Shown here in pieces: positions 47,825 through 51,855 of a stretch of DNA of 51,855 bases. A program made the position numbers and the translations under genes. Origin of the DNA: Hyphomicrobiales bacterium. GTDB lineage: Bacteria > Pseudomonadota > Alphaproteobacteria > Rhizobiales > Rhizobiaceae. Below the pieces are notes generated by a model, which was given only the letters and a program-made list of their open reading frames with translations, searched no databases and had not been told where the DNA came from. Where the stretch lies: the NCBI GenBank assembly GCA_900472605.1, contig UCJD01000024.1, positions 1 through 51,855 on the forward strand, given 5' to 3'. The number at the start of each line of letters is the position of its first letter. The stretch's first letter is position 1.

Positions 47825-49681
47825 TCAGTAAACACGCGCCTTGGGTGCGATCTTCTGCGGGTCGATCCCTTCCGCGATCAGCTCGGTATGCACAGGGCGG
47901 TAGTCGAGCTTGACGTCGCCGGCGGCGTTGACCCAGGCAAGCGTGTGCTTGCGCCAGTTGACGTCGTCGCGGCCGGCGAATGCGCCTTCCGTGTAGTCCT
48001 CGCGCGCATGCGAACCACGGCTCTCCTTGCGCGCTTCGGCGCCATAGATCGTCGTGATGGCGTTGGCCATCAGGTTCTGCAGCTCGAGTGTTTCGACGAG
48101 GTCGGAGTTCCAGATCATCGAGCGGTCGGTGACCTTGATGTCGCGCATTTCCTGCCAGATGGCCGAGATGCGCTTGCAGCCCGATTCCAGCGATTCCTGC
48201 GTACGGAACACGGCGGCGTCTTCCTGCATGGCGCGCTGCATCTTCTCGCGAAGATTGGCCGTCGGTGTGCTGCCGGAAGCATGACGCAGGCCGTCGAAGC
48301 GCTCCATGATCTTGTCGCAGGCGGCAACGTTCAGATGCGGCACCGGTGCGGCGCGGTCGATGACTTCACCGGCGCGAATGGCAGCGGCGCGGCCGAAGAC
48401 AACGAGGTCGATCAGCGAGTTGGAGCCGAGACGGTTTGCCCCGTGCACCGAGGCGCAGCCGGCTTCGCCGACGGCCATCAGGCCCGGAATGATCCGCTCG
48501 GGATTGCTCGAGTCGGCGTTCAGCACTTCGCCCCAGTAGTTCGTCGGAATGCCGCCCATATTGTAGTGAACCGTCGGCAGAACCGGGATCGGCTCGCGCG
48601 TCACGTCGACGCCGGCGAAAATCTTCGCCGATTCCGAAATGCCAGGCAGACGCTCGTGGAGAACGGCCGGATCGAGATGGTCGAGATGCAGGAAGATGTG
48701 GTCCTTGGCCTTGCCGACGCCGCGACCTTCGCGGATCTCGAGCGTCATGCAGCGCGAGACGACGTCACGCGAGGCAAGGTCCTTGGCCGAAGGGGCGTAG
48801 CGTTCCATGAAGCGCTCACCCTCGGAGTTGACGAGGTAACCGCCTTCGCCGCGCGCACCCTCGGTGATCAGACAGCCGGAGCCGTAGATGCCGGTCGGGT
48901 GGAACTGCACGAACTCCATGTCCTGGAGCGGCAGGCCGGCGCGTGCCACCATGCCGCCGCCGTCGCCGGTGCAGGTGTGGGCCGAGGTCGCCGAGAAATA
49001 GGCGCGGCCGTAGCCGCCGGTCGCCAGCACCACCATCTTGGCGGCGAAGCGATGGATCGTGCCGTCGTCGAGGTTCCAGGCAACCACGCCGGTGCAGCGG
49101 CTGCCGTCGTCGGACATGATCAGATCGAGCGCGAAGTATTCGATGAAGAATTCCGCGTTATGGCGCAGCGACTGGCCGTAAAGCGTGTGCAGGATGGCAT
49201 GTCCGGTACGGTCGGCAACGGCGCAAGTGCGCTGCACCGGCGGTCCTTCCCCGTAGTTCTGCATGTGGCCGCCGAACGGCCGCTGGTAGATCTTGCCTTC
49301 TTCGTTGCGCGAGAAGGGAACGCCGTAGTGCTCGAGCTCATAGACCGCCTTCGGCGCTTCCATGGTGAGGTACTGCATGGCATCGACGTCGCCGAGCCAG
49401 TCGGAGCCCTTGACGGTGTCGTAGAGGTGCCACTGCCAGCTATCAGGCGTCATGTTGCGCAGCGAAGCCGCGATGCCACCCTGGGCCGCGACCGTGTGGC
49501 TGCGGGTCGGGAACACCTTGGTGATGCAGGCCGTCTTGAAGCCCTGTTCGGCCATGCCGAGCGTCGCACGCAGGCCGGCGCCACCGGCGCCGACGACGAT
49601 CACGTCATAGGAGTGATCGATATACTTGTAGGCCTTCCCGTTTTGAGCGGGGCCATTCTGAGCGGATGAATTCGATGCCAT
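47825..49681 (-). CDS. sdhA: Succinate dehydrogenase flavoprotein subunit
   Basis: A 618-residue FAD subunit of complex II that oxidises succinate to fumarate. The FAD loop is [11 protein letters not shown], the FAD-linked histidine H62 in [10 protein letters not shown], and further blocks are [21 protein letters not shown] and [11 protein letters not shown] polar N-terminal extension of about 18 residues (SSNAQ/NG-rich) precedes the conserved [14 protein letters not shown]; this is a few residues longer than the usual rhizobial form. It is followed by the toxin-antitoxin pair, not sdhB. Confidence 0.97.
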   Translation of the reverse strand: MASNSSAQNGPAQNGKAYKYIDHSYDVIVVGAGGAGLRATLGMAEQGFKTACITKVFPTRSHTVAAQGGIAASLRNMTPDSWQWHLYDTVKGSDWLGDVDAMQYLTMEAPKAVYELEHYGVPFSRNEEGKIYQRPFGGHMQNYGEGPPVQRTCAVADRTGHAILHTLYGQSLRHNAEFFIEYFALDLIMSDDGSRCTGVVAWNLDDGTIHRFAAKMVVLATGGYGRAYFSATSAHTCTGDGGGMVARAGLPLQDMEFVQFHPTGIYGSGCLITEGARGEGGYLVNSEGERFMERYAPSAKDLASRDVVSRCMTLEIREGRGVGKAKDHIFLHLDHLDPAVLHERLPGISESAKIFAGVDVTREPIPVLPTVHYNMGGIPTNYWGEVLNADSSNPERIIPGLMAVGEAGCASVHGANRLGSNSLIDLVVFGRAAAIRAGEVIDRAAPVPHLNVAACDKIMERFDGLRHASGSTPTANLREKMQRAMQEDAAVFRTQESLESGCKRISAIWQEMRDIKVTDRSMIWNSDLVETLELQNLMANAITTIYGAEARKESRGSHAREDYTEGAFAGRDDVNWRKHTLAWVNAAGDVKLDYRPVHTELIAEGIDPQKIAPKARVY

Positions 49682-49689
49682 GATATCAA

Positions 49690-50070
49690 TTATCCTACGA
49701 AGGCGATCTTCAGAATGGCGAAGAGACAGAGCCCCGCCATCAGGATCGAAAAGAAGGTGTTGAGCATCACGAGCGCGATCTTGGTGACTTCATGGTGCAC
49801 GTAGTCTTCGATGATGACCTGCATGCCGAGCTTCATGTGAATGACGCCCGACACGACCATCAGGCCCATGACGACGGCGACGAACGGGTTCGACAGCGCG
49901 TGCACGACCTGCGCGTACGGCTGGCCGGCATGGATGATCATGAAGATGATGAAGAAGAGAAAGAGCGGCACGTTGGCAACGGCCGTCACGCGCTGGCGCC
50001 AGAAATGTTCGGTGCCGTCCTTGGCCGAACCGAGGCCGCGAACCTTACCCAAGGGGGTACGCATATCCAT
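49690..50070 (-). CDS. sdhD: Succinate dehydrogenase membrane anchor SdhD
   Basis: A 126-residue hydrophobic anchor with three helices that binds haem b and quinone with SdhC. After the soluble start [23 protein letters not shown] come helices at about 32-50, 60-82 and 96-120; the block [11 protein letters not shown] is typical of alphaproteobacterial SdhD. The start at 50070 is used; the longer frame to 50202 is antisense or out-of-frame sdhC. It is eight bases upstream of sdhA. Confidence 0.94.
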   Translation of the reverse strand: MDMRTPLGKVRGLGSAKDGTEHFWRQRVTAVANVPLFLFFIIFMIIHAGQPYAQVVHALSNPFVAVVMGLMVVSGVIHMKLGMQVIIEDYVHHEVTKIALVMLNTFFSILMAGLCLFAILKIAFVG

Positions 50071-50081
50071 GTGATCAACCT

Positions 50082-50477
50082 TTAGAAGCGAATGAGGAAG
50101 CCGATCACCCAGACCAGCAAGGTCAGACAGAGCGAGGCGACGATGTTGGCGATGGCGAGCTTGGTCGAGAACTGTTTGTCGAAGCCGTAGCCGAGGTCCC
50201 ACATGAAGTGGCGGAAGCCGCCGAGCATGTGGTGGATCAGCGCCCAGGTGTAGCCGAGCAGTACGAGCTTGCCGACGATGCTGCCAAGCACCCAGTTGGC
50301 CCAGTCATAGGCGCCGACGCCGGTTGCGGCTGCGATCAGCCACCACGCGATCAGCAGCGTGCCGACATAGAGCGCGCCACCGGTAATACGGTGGACGATC
50401 GACATAACCATGGTGGGGATTGGTTTATAAATCTGCAAATGCGGCGACAGGGGCCGGTTACTTGTCGTGTTCGCCAT
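50082..50477 (-). CDS. sdhC: Succinate dehydrogenase cytochrome b556 subunit
   Basis: The 131-residue haem-binding anchor. It starts [27 protein letters not shown], the SdhC signature for the quinone site, and the haem-ligand block [13 protein letters not shown] lies at about 82-94. Three transmembrane helices are evident. It is the first gene of sdhCDA-(antitoxin-toxin)-sdhB. A short hairpin (TTCCGG / CCGGAA, 50505-50519) lies in its leader. Confidence 0.96.
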   Translation of the reverse strand: MANTTSNRPLSPHLQIYKPIPTMVMSIVHRITGGALYVGTLLIAWWLIAAATGVGAYDWANWVLGSIVGKLVLLGYTWALIHHMLGGFRHFMWDLGYGFDKQFSTKLAIANIVASLCLTLLVWVIGFLIRF

Positions 50478-50791
50478 CAGAACCTCGCGGCGGTCTTTCT
50501 GCGCTTCCGGGGTCCGGAAAGCATCCCAGCAACCACACGATTGACAGAAAGCTGTGTGTGCGTTGCATCAATGGCGACGTTTAATCACGGAAACACCTAA
50601 CGACAAGTATAATTGACGCACCCGTGAAATTTAATCGATTTGCGTCTTGACGACCTTTCGGACTTAAGCAAGCCCGCCCGCGCCGCTACCCCTTGCGGAT
50701 GAATTTTCAAGCTTCGGTGGACAAGCCTGCGCTTTTGGCGCATTTTCGCGTTAACGCTTTGTTAAGCATTCCGTTTCCGGAGACCAACGCG
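50478..50791. other. Divergent promoter region between sdhC and the secreted-protein gene
   Basis: 314 bp without a credible gene. The centre (about 50575-50660) is AT-rich and must hold the sdh promoter on the minus strand and that of the secreted protein on the plus strand. A plus-strand TTGACA with TGCATC 17 bases later (around 50542) is a possible but weak promoter; an open TTG frame from 50693 lacks a signal peptide and is not used. Confidence 0.45.
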
Positions 50792-51376
50792 ATGTTCAAG
50801 ACATCCTCGAAACTCGTTTCGCTCGCCGCAGCAGCGCTGATCGCGCTGCCTGCCGCAGCCGGCGATTTCGGCGGCAACGTCGTCACGCGCCATCACGATC
50901 GCGGCCATGGCGGCGGCAGTGGATATGGCGACATCGGACGCGGCATGGGCCATCGCGACATCGCAAACGGCTTCGCATCCGGCTCGATCATCCGCCACCG
51001 CGGCACGTCGATCATCGGCAATTACGGCGGCTGGGACAACGGCTCGCGCACTATCGCCGGCGGCTACGACGGCTACCGCCCGCATCCGGGCCGCGGCCGC
51101 TTCATCCAGCGCTTCTCGTCACCCACGTCGAATTTCGCCCGCAGCAACATCGTCATCATCGACCAGCGGGGTCAAGCGCGCGCGCCGTCGGGCACCTATG
51201 CCGGAACATCTTACGCCTATGAGACGGATGGCGGCACCTATGTCGGCGGCTACGGTTATGCCGGCTACGGTTATCGGCCGACAGTCAGGCTGGCGCCGAT
51301 GGCCAAGGTCATTCACGTCAACAACCGCCGCAACGCCTGCTCCTACGAACAGGGCGTCTGCGTCATCCGCCCCTGA
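50792..51376 (+). CDS. Secreted Gly/Tyr-rich protein of unknown function
   Basis: A 194-residue exported protein with a good signal peptide (MFKTSSKLVSLAAAALIALPAAA, cleavage near residue 23). The mature part is rich in Gly, Tyr, His and Arg, with runs such as HHDRGHGGGSGYG and GGYGYAGYGYRP, and closes with a conserved-looking stretch containing two cysteines (NACSYEQGVCVIRP) that may form a disulfide. No domain is recognised. GGAG lies upstream of the ATG at 50792. Confidence 0.8.
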   Translation: MFKTSSKLVSLAAAALIALPAAAGDFGGNVVTRHHDRGHGGGSGYGDIGRGMGHRDIANGFASGSIIRHRGTSIIGNYGGWDNGSRTIAGGYDGYRPHPGRGRFIQRFSSPTSNFARSNIVIIDQRGQARAPSGTYAGTSYAYETDGGTYVGGYGYAGYGYRPTVRLAPMAKVIHVNNRRNACSYEQGVCVIRP

Positions 51377-51385
51377 TGAAAACGA

Positions 51386-51855
51386 TCAGCCGTTGAAGCG
51401 CCAGACGGTGGTCTTCTTGACCTCGCTGTCCTCCAGCGCCCGCGTTACCGGCACCTCGTAGACCGCGCAGGCGACAAGCCTGTCCTTCGGCAGATAGGCC
51501 CGCCCGGGGTCGCCGACGAGCACAGTAACGCCATCGGCCGCCAGCTTTTCGAACCACGGCACCAGAGCCAGGGCGAAGTCGCGATCGTAGAACACATCGC
51601 CGGCAAGCAGCACATCGGCATCGATCTCCGAGCCGATCAGGTTTTCACCCGTGAAATCGATCTCGACCCCGTTCAGCTCGGCATTGAGCGCCACCGCAGT
51701 CTTCGTCCAAGGATCGATATCTGCCGCGAGCACATGGCCTGCGCCCGCCATCTTCGCCGCGATTGCCACCAGCCCGGAGCCGCTGGCGAAATCGAACACG
51801 CGTTTGCCATCAACCGTTTCGGGATGATCGAGCACATAGCGCGCCAGCCCCTGCC
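51386..51855 (-). CDS. Class I methyltransferase, partial (window edge)
   Basis: The 5' end lies beyond the window, so at least 156 codons are seen. Motif I VFDFASGSGLVAIAAKMAG is canonical, followed by AADIDPWTKTAVALNAELNG and LLAGDVFYDRDFA (motif post-II with an acidic residue). This pattern belongs to the COG3897/Nnt1-like protein N-methyltransferases of the PrmA neighbourhood. The substrate is uncertain. It converges on the secreted-protein gene. Confidence 0.82.
   Translation of the reverse strand, partial: QGLARYVLDHPETVDGKRVFDFASGSGLVAIAAKMAGAGHVLAADIDPWTKTAVALNAELNGVEIDFTGENLIGSEIDADVLLAGDVFYDRDFALALVPWFEKLAADGVTVLVGDPGRAYLPKDRLVACAVYEVPVTRALEDSEVKKTTVWRFNG

Overview
The window is a GC-rich, densely packed chromosomal segment of an alphaproteobacterium, almost certainly a member of the Rhizobiales close to Rhizobium, Neorhizobium or Agrobacterium. 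The evidence is the gene order mdh-sucCDAB-...-lpdA, the F1 operon atpHAGDC, sdhCDAB, the Omp19-type lipoprotein, CpdR, and mosaic palindromic repeats of the rhizobial intergenic type. Nearly all genes are core housekeeping genes. No rRNA, tRNA, CRISPR array, prophage or insertion sequence was recognised.

Layout. Positions 1-7.3 kb hold a partial repeat, tlpA (minus), then argH, a tiny LptM-like lipoprotein, lysA, a large Q/G-rich membrane protein (TIGR02302/DUF4175 type) and a YbjN-like protein. From 7.3 to 14.3 kb come cpdR, hpt and a DUF3426-like membrane protein on the minus strand. They are followed by an envelope cluster ftsE-ftsX-ydcF-like-plsC on the plus strand, then a ChaC-type cyclotransferase and a DUF2125 protein. 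From 14.3 to 20 kb are tyrC-hisC (overlapping), a methyltransferase whose 3' end runs into repeat DNA, gloB-cupin, an ArsR-type regulator and an SDR oxidoreductase. From 20 to 25.1 kb is atpHAGDC with a strong terminator.

From 25.3 to 32.5 kb are a four-helix membrane protein, priA, a RecF/OLD-like ATPase, a second acyltransferase, xerC and a TraB/GumN protein. A striking 42-bp inverted-repeat element lies at the convergent junction with lpdA. From 32.7 to 44.1 kb, all on the minus strand and read right to left, are mdh, sucC, sucD, sucA, sucB, four accessory genes (MAPEG, exported protein, SDR, LysE) and lpdA: the malate dehydrogenase to 2-oxoglutarate dehydrogenase part of the TCA cycle. 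From 44.2 to 50.5 kb are zapE, the omp19-like lipoprotein and sdhCDAB. A complete antitoxin-toxin pair is wedged between sdhA and sdhB. The window ends with a glycine-rich secreted protein and a partial methyltransferase.

Together the window covers respiration and energy conservation (TCA dehydrogenases, complex II, F1 ATPase), amino-acid biosynthesis (Arg, Lys, Tyr, His), division and envelope functions (FtsEX, ZapE, acyltransferases) and chromosome maintenance (PriA, XerC). The feature that departs most from a routine core region is the type II toxin-antitoxin module inside the succinate dehydrogenase operon. Its toxin stop codon lies inside the sdhB start region, and the sdhB ribosome binding site is encoded by the last codons of the toxin. 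Other points worth attention are several intra-operon hairpins (atpD/atpC, sucD/sucA), a nested inverted repeat upstream of omp19, and repeat DNA that forms a protein C-terminus.
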